From Phorcus lineatus (Eukaryota; Mollusca; Gastropoda; Trochida; Trochidae), in NCBI GenBank assembly GCA_921293015.1, contig OV121094.1:35028054-35092053 (forward strand): DNA of 64,000 nucleotides, given 5' to 3'. Shown in pieces: positions 38,173-45,831 of this stretch (its first letter is position 1; each line of letters starts with the position of its first letter). The position numbers and the translations under genes are program-made. Below the pieces are notes generated by a model. It searched no databases, had not been told where the DNA came from, and saw only the letters and a program-made list of their open reading frames with translations.

Positions 38173-39166
38173 TTTACACCAACATAAAATGTTTAAACAA
38201 ATGTTGAAAAGTCCACTAAGGCCTAAATGCTCATTTAATTCATACATGAATCATATTCTGTTTTGATATTCCAGTTCTGTTTCCCTGCTTATGTTTTTTT
38301 CCCCTACTTTTGGTAGAACCAACATGGCTGTCGAAGTTACTAGTACCTAACCTTGCTACACTTTTATTTGAACCACTGTAAATATTTAACCTGCTCCTGT
38401 GCACAAATGCATCATGTTTACAACTTCACTTTCACAGGAAAGTAATTTACTTATCAATAAAATCGTCCTCAATGTTAAACTGATGATACACACATTCTCT
38501 GTAAAGAAGGCCTGAACACTGATGGACACTGAAAGCGTTTTTTTGTTCTTTTTGTTTTTGCTTTTTTCAGGTATACATACAGGGTGACATATAGTGTAAT
38601 TTATAAAAACATATTATTCCATTTACATATAGATTAAAAAAAAATACATTGTCCATTCCTTAGGAGAGTTATAACCGTCTATCATTTTCAAAATAAAATA
38701 TGCAAAAAAAACCACAATTTCAGGAAATATGCATGATTCCTGGTCTTCACTAATGTAGATATATTATAATATCGTATTATTTGCTGTTTGATATATGTGA
38801 TATTCAGAATAAACCCCTTCTTACTACAATATATATGATATTCTTAACTAATATGATCACAGCATTTAAGGCGTAATTTTTCTTTCCTTTCACTCCAAGG
38901 TTCACTGAAAGGTTGTTAAATTAAGTATGTGCAGGGAAATTTCTAGTCTGTCCGCCAGACCCTGAATAAGCTGGAAGCCTAAGCAAGTCTATAAAAAACT
39001 TAAGAGCTTGATTTCAGAAGAAATTTCTGTCTCCTTTTCATTTCATTTCATTTTTAATAAAAAATTTTTAATGAACTGAATATTCATTTCAGAGTCTAAT
39101 TGTTAGACTAGGAAATTTCACATTAGGAACAATTACTTGTATTGTTAGTAATTATTAGTAAACTTA

Positions 39167-39337
39167 CCTCTGGGATGAGCTGTGCCCCTTCTCTCTGTTC
39201 CCTGAACCTACCTACAGAAGACTGAAAATCTCTAATAAAAAAACCTAAGTTATATTTACCTTTAGTGGTATACACCTGTCCTTCTTCTATCTGGAATTAA
39301 CTCCCCTTGACCAGGTAGGTGGCAGCTTCACATTCTC
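39167..39337 (-). repeat. DIRS 3' inverted terminal repeat
   Basis: Starts CCTCTGGGATGAGCTGTGCC on the plus strand and is the inverted copy of 45,533-45,703. I count three differences over 171 bases (a/g in TATACACC, a/g in GGAATTAAC, g/t in GGTGGCAG). The outermost ~45 bases (39,122-39,166) are specific to this end and are not repeated at the 5' end, but are repeated in the internal complementary region. Confidence 0.93.
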
Positions 39338-39412
39338 GCCATACAACCCGAAACATCACCTGGAATCATGCGGGGAGGCATTAGTAAAACTTTACTCGGG
39401 CGGGCGTAATTC

Positions 39413-39510
39413 GCTCATCCCAGAGGTAAGTTTACTAATAATTACTAACAATACAAGTAATTGTTCCTAATTATTGGCGTAAACATTCCCTCTGGGACGA
39501 GCTGTGTCCC
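39413..39510 (-). repeat. DIRS internal complementary region (circle-junction copy)
   Basis: The left half (39,413-39,466) is the reverse complement of the left genomic end from about 39,179 out to 39,122. The right half (from about 39,468) equals the reverse complement of the right genomic end (GGCGTAAACATTCCCTCTGG). The halves meet at CCTAATTATTGG, where TAAT is common to both ends. In known DIRS elements this region templates restoration of the termini during circular cDNA synthesis. There is at least one difference from the right ITR (GGGACGAGCTGTGTCCC versus GGGATGAGCTGTGCCCC). Confidence 0.93.
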
Positions 39511-40231
39511 GAATTCCACATAAAGGAGGATGGGATCCAGCTCAATGTTGAGGGAATATTCACACCAATAACCCTTTAACTTACTGCTCAATCCTAGGAT
39601 ACTTAGTTGATTGACTATTGATCCTTATGATACCATATTATCTTCTCCTTATAATTATGCATTTCTACCTCTAATCTTATACTTATAGAATGCATCAATT
39701 TCCGCCACCGGTCAAGGTAGATCAGTAAGACAAACACACCACCACTTAGTACTTTATTAGTATAAAATCAGCATATGACGTTATGACCTTACAATTGTTG
39801 GTTCAAAACCACCTATATTCGATTAACACCCTAAACAGTGGTACTTTTCTCCCACAATTGTGTTCTGATGGTTACATCTACATGACTTTACGCCTTTTAC
39901 CTCCCGGCAGTGTGACGTCACTTCCGGTTCTATGACGTCACTTCCGGTTCTGTGACGTCACTTCTGGTACATAGGCCCGTCTAAAGGCTCTCAAACGTCA
40001 TATCCTGAGATGAAATTAGTCAGGTGCATAAATCGTGGTTTACCACTCCACAACACGTGATTGACCTTCCTTTACCTCACGTTAGATTTGGCCCTCCACC
40101 GCCATTCTCTATAATGGAGAAGCCTCACCTTCCCAATAACAGTTCTTGCAGGTATCCAGGTCAATCCGTCCTTCGTCCTTGACGACCCGTCCCCCCCCCC
40201 CCCTTTCTTTTTGCTTTACTTGCAAAAGGGG
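39511..40231 (-). other. DIRS 3' non-coding region
   Basis: Sequence between the recombinase stop and the internal complementary region. It contains the 3 x 20-bp CRE/ETS-like repeat (39,911-39,970) and a 13-base C run (40,191-40,203) just after the recombinase stop. No further open frame of note. Confidence 0.7.
39911..39970 (+). promoter_or_regulatory. three 20-bp repeats, each TGACGTCA + CTTCCGG-like
   Basis: Three adjacent 20-bp units, each holding the palindromic CRE core TGACGTCA followed directly by CTTCCGG (the third has CTTCTGG, a one-base change). CRE is the CREB/ATF site, and the CTTCCGG strand matches ETS-family sites. Position is in the 3' non-coding part of the DIRS element. 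Motifs are seen directly; an enhancer or antisense-promoter role is inferred. Confidence 0.55.
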
Positions 40232-41545
40232 TTAAGCTTGTGTTAACTGTTGGGCAGCTATCAATGGTCCTAGTTCATGTAGGCCCTCCATCGATGAAGC
40301 TATGTCCCGTAGATACGATGATATAAAGGTATTCGAACCTTTCCATTGGCAAGCCGCCACTAGGTGATCAATAGAGACAGACTTCCATGCTGCTAACGAG
40401 GTAGCTAGAGCACGAATCTCGTGCGGCGAAAACTTCTGGTTTATTGTTTCCTGATCTATAGATTGGTAGGCAAACACGATAGTCTTCCTTAGCCATGAAG
40501 CTATAGTATTCTTTGATATTTCTGTGTCGACTGCGGTCTTGCAAGATAAGAACAGTCTCCTCCTTGAACGCCTAAATGATGCTGTCCTTTGTAAGTACCA
40601 GCGAAGAGCTCTAACTGGACACAATAATCTTGACTTGTCAGAACGAGATGACGAACTTGGCAGAGCAGGAATCCTATAAACTCTCGATCCCAAAGGCCCT
40701 AATGCTGTTGACTGATTTTTTGCTACGAATTCAGGTAACGCACGACAAGACACCTCCTTGTATCCTTCTGAAAATCTTATTGAGGAATTATCAATGGCAT
40801 GAAGTTCGGATACTCTAGCTGCTGAGGCAAAAGCAAGAAGAAACGCTGTCTTGAATGCTAGAAACTTTAAACTTGCAGCATGCATAGGCTCGTATGGCGG
40901 CTTTAACAAGGATTGCAACCCAATACACAAATCCCATCTTAGAAAAACTGAAGATGCTGATAAGTCCTTGATTTGGAATGATCTGAGAAGTTTATGTAAA
41001 GAGACATTAGACCCTACTGATAATCCTTGAATGTCACACACTGAGGCGATGGCTGAACGGTAACCCTCGATCGTACCATGCTTGAGTCCTTTTTCCACTC
41101 GTAAGTATAATAAAAAATCTGCTACCATGGGTATCGAAATGTCCTGGCTTAACAGCTGTCGCTGGACTCTCCATCTATGAAACACGTTCCACTTAGCGTC
41201 ATACAACTTAGCGGTAGAAGGTCTGATCGCCTTAATGATTGCATCAGAGGGACCCTCGCTGAATCCCTTCTCTCTGAGTGATCTCCTGACAATCTCCACA
41301 CGTGTAGATTCAGTGCCGCTAGGTTCTTGTGCGTCGCACCCGAGTGAGGTTGGATAAGCAGATTGTGCCACTGAGGTAGCTGGAGAGGGACATCTGTCAG
41401 TAGATCCAGTAAATTTGGGAACCAAGTTCTCGTGGGCCACACTGGCGCTACTAGATAAACTCGACACTTGTGCATAGCAATCTTGGCCAGAACATCCGGA
41501 ATAATCTTTATCGGTGGAAAGGCATATGCTATCATTCCTTCCCAT
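40232..41545 (-). CDS. DIRS tyrosine recombinase (integrase)
   Basis: Tyrosine recombinase expected to integrate the circular DIRS DNA in the nucleus. The frame is open much further upstream (to at least 43,225), but there it only shadows the RT frame. The chosen ATG at 41,545 (CTCATGGG, good context) gives about 437 residues. Core features: an N-terminal SAM-like region with PSTAKLYDAKWNVFHRW and SIPMVADFLLYL; box I Arg in AARVSEL (codon at 40,816); HxxR in SPHEIRALA (His codon at 40,423); Trp replacing the second His in CQWKGSNTF; nucleophile Tyr in FISSYLRDI (codon at 40,315). All expected catalytic positions I can place are present. It overlaps the end of the RT frame by about 400 bases in another frame and shares its frame with Gag. 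The start codon is a judgement; expression may be through a spliced or reinitiated message. Confidence 0.9.
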   Translation of the reverse strand: MGRNDSICLSTDKDYSGCSGQDCYAQVSSLSSSASVAHENLVPKFTGSTDRCPSPATSVAQSAYPTSLGCDAQEPSGTESTRVEIVRRSLREKGFSEGPSDAIIKAIRPSTAKLYDAKWNVFHRWRVQRQLLSQDISIPMVADFLLYLRVEKGLKHGTIEGYRSAIASVCDIQGLSVGSNVSLHKLLRSFQIKDLSASSVFLRWDLCIGLQSLLKPPYEPMHAASLKFLAFKTAFLLAFASAARVSELHAIDNSSIRFSEGYKEVSCRALPEFVAKNQSTALGPLGSRVYRIPALPSSSSRSDKSRLLCPVRALRWYLQRTASFRRSRRRLFLSCKTAVDTEISKNTIASWLRKTIVFAYQSIDQETINQKFSPHEIRALATSLAAWKSVSIDHLVAACQWKGSNTFISSYLRDIASSMEGLHELGPLIAAQQLTQA

Positions 41546-43221
41546 GAGATGGACAGCGCATCCACTGCCCAGGCTAAAGGGTCGGGAATCGGACTGACGA
41601 AAGGTGAGATCCGAAAGTTCCTGCTTGTTGCAAAGAGATCTATTGTTGGATACTCCCATGTCTGACTTATGAGTTGAACAGCTTCCTGATGAAGTGTCCA
41701 TTCTGTGGAAATTACTTGGCCTCTGCGCGACAGTGAATCTGCTAATACATTTAGTCTGCCCGGAATATGCCTTGCCCTTAAAACCATCCTGGCCTGATCC
41801 ACAATCCCGAAAAGCAAGCGAGTGAGATCCATCAATTCTGTCGAACGAGTTCCCCCTTGCTTGTTCACGTAAGATACCACCGTTGAATTGTCTGTGGCTA
41901 TCATCACATTCAATCCGTAAAGACGCCGCCACCAGTGGCGTACTGCCTTTATGACTGCTAACATCTCTAGTCTGTTTATGTGTAGAGTCGACTCCTGTTG
42001 AGACCAAACCCCCTGGATCTGAAGTTGATCGAGATGAGCCCCCCAGCCTTCCTGGGAAGCGTCTGTAAATATTGTGACTTCGGGCGGAGGCTCCCTGAAT
42101 TTCGATCCCCCCATCAAATTGTACTCCTTGGTCCACCACATCAACTCGTGATACACTACACGAGGACACGTTATGCGTTCTTCCAATGGATAATGCCTGT
42201 TGTCGTTTATCCAAACCTGGAAGTGGTGTAGGTTTAGACGACCCCTGTAAGTAAACGCCTGGATCGACGTGAGTGATCCCATCAGAGACATCCATCTCCT
42301 CACAGGCGCCGAACCTTGCTGTAGTAGGTTGAATATCGATTCCTTGACAACAAGCCAACGATCCAAAATGGGCAAGATGAGACCTCGATCTGCATCTAGA
42401 ACCGCTCCCAGAAACTTGATCCTGGTAGTGGGAGTTAGTTCTGACTTCTCTGGGTGAACTATCCAGCCTAGATGCGTAAACACGTGGATGATAAACTTTG
42501 TCTGTTGCAAGAGAACGTCCGTCTGAACATGTCTGCTCAGAAAATCGTCGAGATAACCATGAATTGCCACGCCTCGAATATGAAGAAACTGTAGCACTGG
42601 TTTTAGAACCATCGTGAATAGCCATGGGGCGATCGATACTCCGAACGGAAGTACTCGAAACTGGAATCTCCTGCCGTTCACAGCGAAACGAAGGTACTTC
42701 CTGGAATGAGGATGAATAGGGATATGAAGATATGCGTCCTTCAAGTCCATACTGACAAACTTGGAATGAGGATGAATTAGCTTCCTGACATTTGCTAGCG
42801 ATTCCATCGTGAACTTTGGAGGTCTTAACAAAAAATTCTTGTTTAATATCTTCAGATCTATAATCATTCTCATCTCTCCTGAATCGCGCTTGGGCACCAG
42901 GAACACTGGAGAATAAAATCCCCGGGACGAGTCCAGGGGGGACAACTCCACAACTGCCTCCTTCAGCAGTAGTTGATCTATCGCGAGCATCGCTGCCTCC
43001 AGCTGTGGCCCCTGTAGATGATATCTCCTTCCCATCGGGTATACCGCTAGGGGTGGGCGCACTTGAAACTGCAGTTGATAACCCTCCGAAACTACAGAGT
43101 TTATCCAGGGATCCCGCGTGATCTGTTTCCAATTCTCGGCGAAGCACTGTAGCCGACCCCCTACGGGAGAGGATACGACTGGAAGTTGAAAGGCAAAATC
43201 TAGATTCACGTCCATGGGCAT
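41149..43221 (-). CDS. DIRS reverse transcriptase-RNase H
   Basis: Polymerase that copies the element RNA into cDNA. In order: the DIRS-type lead-in GGRLQCF..NWKQITRDPWI (about 43,155-43,102); RT fingers VPKRDSGEMRMIIDLK; motif A FVSMDLKDAYLHIPI; motif B LPFGVSIAPWLFT; motif C GYLDD (about 42,558-42,544). RNase H follows with Asp in FTDAS (42,063), Glu in NRLEML (41,967), Asp in ATDNS (41,892) and Asp in ADSLSR (41,739). A conserved post-RNase H segment follows (PTIDLFATSRNFRISPFVSP, then SW..MIAYAFPPIKII), in the position where a methyltransferase-like domain is described in DIRS elements; I cannot confirm that. The frame is open up to about 43,507 but has no ATG before 43,221 and 43,215; the second is in strong context (GCCCATGG). 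Either internal initiation there or a +1 shift out of Gag in the overlap (43,415-43,507) is possible. Confidence 0.92.
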   Translation of the reverse strand: MPMDVNLDFAFQLPVVSSPVGGRLQCFAENWKQITRDPWINSVVSEGYQLQFQVRPPLAVYPMGRRYHLQGPQLEAAMLAIDQLLLKEAVVELSPLDSSRGFYSPVFLVPKRDSGEMRMIIDLKILNKNFLLRPPKFTMESLANVRKLIHPHSKFVSMDLKDAYLHIPIHPHSRKYLRFAVNGRRFQFRVLPFGVSIAPWLFTMVLKPVLQFLHIRGVAIHGYLDDFLSRHVQTDVLLQQTKFIIHVFTHLGWIVHPEKSELTPTTRIKFLGAVLDADRGLILPILDRWLVVKESIFNLLQQGSAPVRRWMSLMGSLTSIQAFTYRGRLNLHHFQVWINDNRHYPLEERITCPRVVYHELMWWTKEYNLMGGSKFREPPPEVTIFTDASQEGWGAHLDQLQIQGVWSQQESTLHINRLEMLAVIKAVRHWWRRLYGLNVMIATDNSTVVSYVNKQGGTRSTELMDLTRLLFGIVDQARMVLRARHIPGRLNVLADSLSRRGQVISTEWTLHQEAVQLISQTWEYPTIDLFATSRNFRISPFVSPIPDPLAWAVDALSISWEGMIAYAFPPIKIIPDVLAKIAMHKCRVYLVAPVWPTRTWFPNLLDLLTDVPLQLPQWHNLLIQPHSGATHKNLAALNLHVWRLSGDHSERRDSARVPLMQSLRRSDLLPLSCMTLSGTCFIDGESSDSC

Positions 43222-43414
43222 GCAATTGTCGAAAGGGTCTGATAGTGTCAAAACGGCTTGTGTAGAGTCAACGACGTCTGGGGGGAGCAGAAGATCCCCT
43301 CGATCCTCTACTACCTCTGCCACGAAAATTAGCCGACAGAGGATTGTTTCTTGGCTGCTGATATTGGTTCGTTGCCTGACGACCTTTGTTCTGAGCCTCA
43401 GCTCTCTCGAAAGC

Positions 43415-45280
43415 TTAACGATGGAGGGGGGAATGGGTCTGAAGACTGGCACTACCTCTTCTGCCCCTGGGGGCGCCGCGACCCCTGGTCTGGGCCAAGA
43501 GAGCCGCCGTCAATCTGGAGTTAAGATTGCGTGAAGTCTGAGCTCCCTGGGAAGATATGGCCTGGTCGCATTTCCCATTAAACATGGATTCCGAGTTCAC
43601 GGGTTGCTGGAAGAGATCCTCCTTCGAATCCTGGGGCAAGTTCCTCACTCCTTCCAACATATGAGCCCGTTCTAGAGCCGTCAACCGTCCCATCGTACCG
43701 AGTTGAGCGTGAGTAGTGTCCGTCACACCTTTGTAATCCTGGAAGGTAGGAGGCAAAAGCTGTCTGACTCCCGCCACAAACCAGTTGATATAAGATAAGA
43801 TGTCCACTGAACTCCTGGCTGATGAATCGATGTCCTTAACATCCTTGCGTGTGAGAACTAACTTCGCCATAGCTTTCCTCTGAAGTGCTCTAGCATCCAA
43901 CCACCCAAAATCCCTGTCAAGATCGGGAGCAGAAGCGGGAAACATCCGATTGTGGATCACATAAGCCTGTTTTAGCTGTGTCTTAGGCAAACTAGAAACA
44001 TCTCTGGCTTTAGATAAGGTGTTATTGACCAAGTCCAAACCCGTCTTGACTACTGAAGAATGAGGTAAAGATCTCTTGGGGGGTCGAGCCGTTGGAAGAA
44101 ACCCTGAAGTTACCAATTCCTCCGGAAGATCTTGAGAATCATCCTGCTCAAACGAAGACGGAACCGTACATGGCTTCAGTTTGTATAATTTCTCAAGTTT
44201 TTCCACAAAAGTCCATTCCGGTACAAGGTCCGGACCCGACACATCCGCCGGCGGAATAACAATCATTCCCTCATGAGTGTCCAACATAGCATCCATGGAC
44301 AGGTCATTCCCCGAATTATCATCCGTAATGATCGGTAAAATCGGCGGGTTGAAAACGTCAACAAACTCCGTTTGCCTCTGTTGTTGTTGACCTGGCACTT
44401 GAGAGTCATCATGACCTAAGCCCAGCGGGAAGCCCGTGCCGTCCGTGCGCTGAGTAGCTGTCAACTCGCCCGGCCGCCTGCCGCACGTGCTAACCGGGCC
44501 GGTAATAGATGGGTCTGACCCACATTCCATACCACGATTATAAACCACGGGCTGATTGCCCAGCACGTGCGACCCGGCCTTTACCGACCCAGTGGTGGGA
44601 GGGAGAAGGTTATCGAAGTCACGACCGTGCGGCCCGATCAACCCAGCCCCACTTGCGGCGCTGGGAAGAGAGCGGACACTGATGCTCCCTAGGTCGCCAT
44701 GACCTGTCAAGGCCGGCAGGCCCCCAGGGGGTAAACACTGCCGCTTGGGGGGAAGATCGTTAACCCTAACCTCCGAACTCCCGCCGTTGGGGTCGGCAGC
44801 TCGTTTACCAGCCGTAGTCTTAATCTCAGAGGACTGCTTAGCACCGGAACGGGATTCATTCCCATGGTGGGAAGCGTAATTACCCGAGGTACCCGAACGG
44901 GGCTTAGATCTACCGAGGGATTTCTTTAAGTCTTTAATTTTAGCCTCATTACGATCTTCAAGATCCTTGAAAGACTTAGCAAAGGAATCAACTAGGTCCT
45001 GCTTGAAAGAGGAAAGGAGAGCACTCAAATCAAGGGGTTTAGCTTGGGGAACTACCGAAGTGGTTGGCAAAATCTGAGACGATCCTACTGAATCCTCCTT
45101 AGAAATAGCCGACAATTTAGATTTGGAAGGGGTAGATCGGGGTTTCTTAGATCTAATCTCAAACATCTTTATCCACTCATCGTCAGGTAAATCCTTACAC
45201 ATAAGACAGCGTGCTGCCATGGAGCAAATAGAATCCTTGTCACAAAGAAAGCACAAAGAGTGGGGATCCCTATCTGACAT
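43415..45280 (-). CDS. DIRS Gag-like protein
   Basis: First frame of the element, about 621 residues from the ATG at 45,280. An upstream in-frame extension to 45,301 would need a non-ATG start. The position before the RT frame suggests the structural, RNA-binding protein. The N-terminus has a cysteine cluster, C10-x2-C13-x5-C19-x5-C25-x2-C28, which looks like a zinc-binding fold. A basic, charged stretch at about 88-125 (KDLEDR..KIKDLKKSLGRSK) may form a coiled coil. The middle is Gly/Pro/Ser-rich, and a compact region near 430-560 includes FGWLDARALQRKAMAKL and DILSYINWFVAGVRQLLPP. The C-terminus has an RGRGAPRGRRG box (about 599-609), likely for RNA binding. It overlaps the open RT frame by about 93 bases and shares its frame with the recombinase. 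Function is inferred from order and composition; Gag proteins of this group are poorly conserved. Confidence 0.82.
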   Translation of the reverse strand: MSDRDPHSLCFLCDKDSICSMAARCLMCKDLPDDEWIKMFEIRSKKPRSTPSKSKLSAISKEDSVGSSQILPTTSVVPQAKPLDLSALLSSFKQDLVDSFAKSFKDLEDRNEAKIKDLKKSLGRSKPRSGTSGNYASHHGNESRSGAKQSSEIKTTAGKRAADPNGGSSEVRVNDLPPKRQCLPPGGLPALTGHGDLGSISVRSLPSAASGAGLIGPHGRDFDNLLPPTTGSVKAGSHVLGNQPVVYNRGMECGSDPSITGPVSTCGRRPGELTATQRTDGTGFPLGLGHDDSQVPGQQQQRQTEFVDVFNPPILPIITDDNSGNDLSMDAMLDTHEGMIVIPPADVSGPDLVPEWTFVEKLEKLYKLKPCTVPSSFEQDDSQDLPEELVTSGFLPTARPPKRSLPHSSVVKTGLDLVNNTLSKARDVSSLPKTQLKQAYVIHNRMFPASAPDLDRDFGWLDARALQRKAMAKLVLTRKDVKDIDSSARSSVDILSYINWFVAGVRQLLPPTFQDYKGVTDTTHAQLGTMGRLTALERAHMLEGVRNLPQDSKEDLFQQPVNSESMFNGKCDQAISSQGAQTSRNLNSRLTAALLAQTRGRGAPRGRRGSASLQTHSPLHR

Positions 45281-45532
45281 AAACGTTGGCAATTGACACA
45301 CTTACGTTGAGACATAGTGGTTACTTCGCGGAAAACGCCGATGTCACACAGGAAAAAAATTACAAGTCACAAAAAATCACAAAAATTCACAAATAAACAC
45401 AATGCGATTGTCCAAAAGATCCAATGTCGATGTCACATACCCTTAAATTCACAGGAAATCCAAGTAGCACATGTAGAAGCACAAAAGAAATTCAGTCTCC
45501 TGAAGTAGCTGCTGAACACATGGGCTACAGAA
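45281..45532 (-). other. DIRS 5' untranslated region
   Basis: Between the 5' ITR and the Gag ATG. On the plus strand it is A-rich, with repeated TCACAAAAAATCACAAAAAT-type units at about 45,345-45,400. A promoter is expected in or near the adjacent ITR, but no TATA box was recognised with confidence. Confidence 0.6.
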
Positions 45533-45703
45533 GAGAATGTGAAGCTGCAACCTACCTGGTCAAGGGGAGTTAACTCCAGATAGAAGAAGGACAGGTGCAT
45601 ACCACTAAAGGTAAATATAACTTAGGTTTTTTTATTAGAGATTTTCAGTCTTCTGTAGGTAGGTTCAGGGAACAGAGAGAAGGGGCACAGCTCATCCCAG
45701 AGG
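45533..45703 (-). repeat. DIRS 5' inverted terminal repeat
   Basis: Inverted copy of 39,167-39,337 with about three mismatches. The outer 21 bases (45,704-45,724) are specific to this end and reappear in the internal complementary region. By analogy with DIRS-1 it probably carries the promoter. Confidence 0.92.
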
Positions 45704-45831
45704 GAATGTTTACGCCAATAATTATCGGCATTTCTTTATCTGACATTCATGAAACTTAGGGTTTTAGTATGTTATTACTTTGAGTTAATGATTAAAAAGC
45801 ATCTCACAATTCTAGTCAGGTAAAACATATA

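Larger units (their letters stand above)
39122..45724 (-). mobile_element. DIRS-type tyrosine-recombinase retrotransposon, apparently complete
   Basis: A 6.6-kb element read on the minus strand, with 5' end at 45,724 and 3' end at 39,122. It has inverted terminal repeats (39,167-39,337 and 45,533-45,703; 171 bp each, three mismatches by eye). It also has an internal complementary region at 39,413-39,510 that equals the two outer ends joined together, and three long frames: Gag-like, RT-RNase H and tyrosine recombinase. These are the defining traits of the DIRS group, which makes a closed-circle DNA and integrates it by recombinase without target duplication. The outer ends share ATTA (39,122-39,125 and 45,721-45,724), the likely crossover overlap. 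No stop codon or frameshift interrupts the catalytic domains, so the copy may be recent and autonomous. Boundaries come from the internal complementary region and are probably good to a few bases. Confidence 0.95.

Noticed and set aside
41546..43225. A 997-codon open frame covering most of the RT region in the recombinase frame
   Set aside because: Upstream of about 41,545 its translation is a Ser/Arg-rich shadow of the RT frame without any domain; its apparent start is TTG. Only the C-terminal part is annotated as the recombinase.
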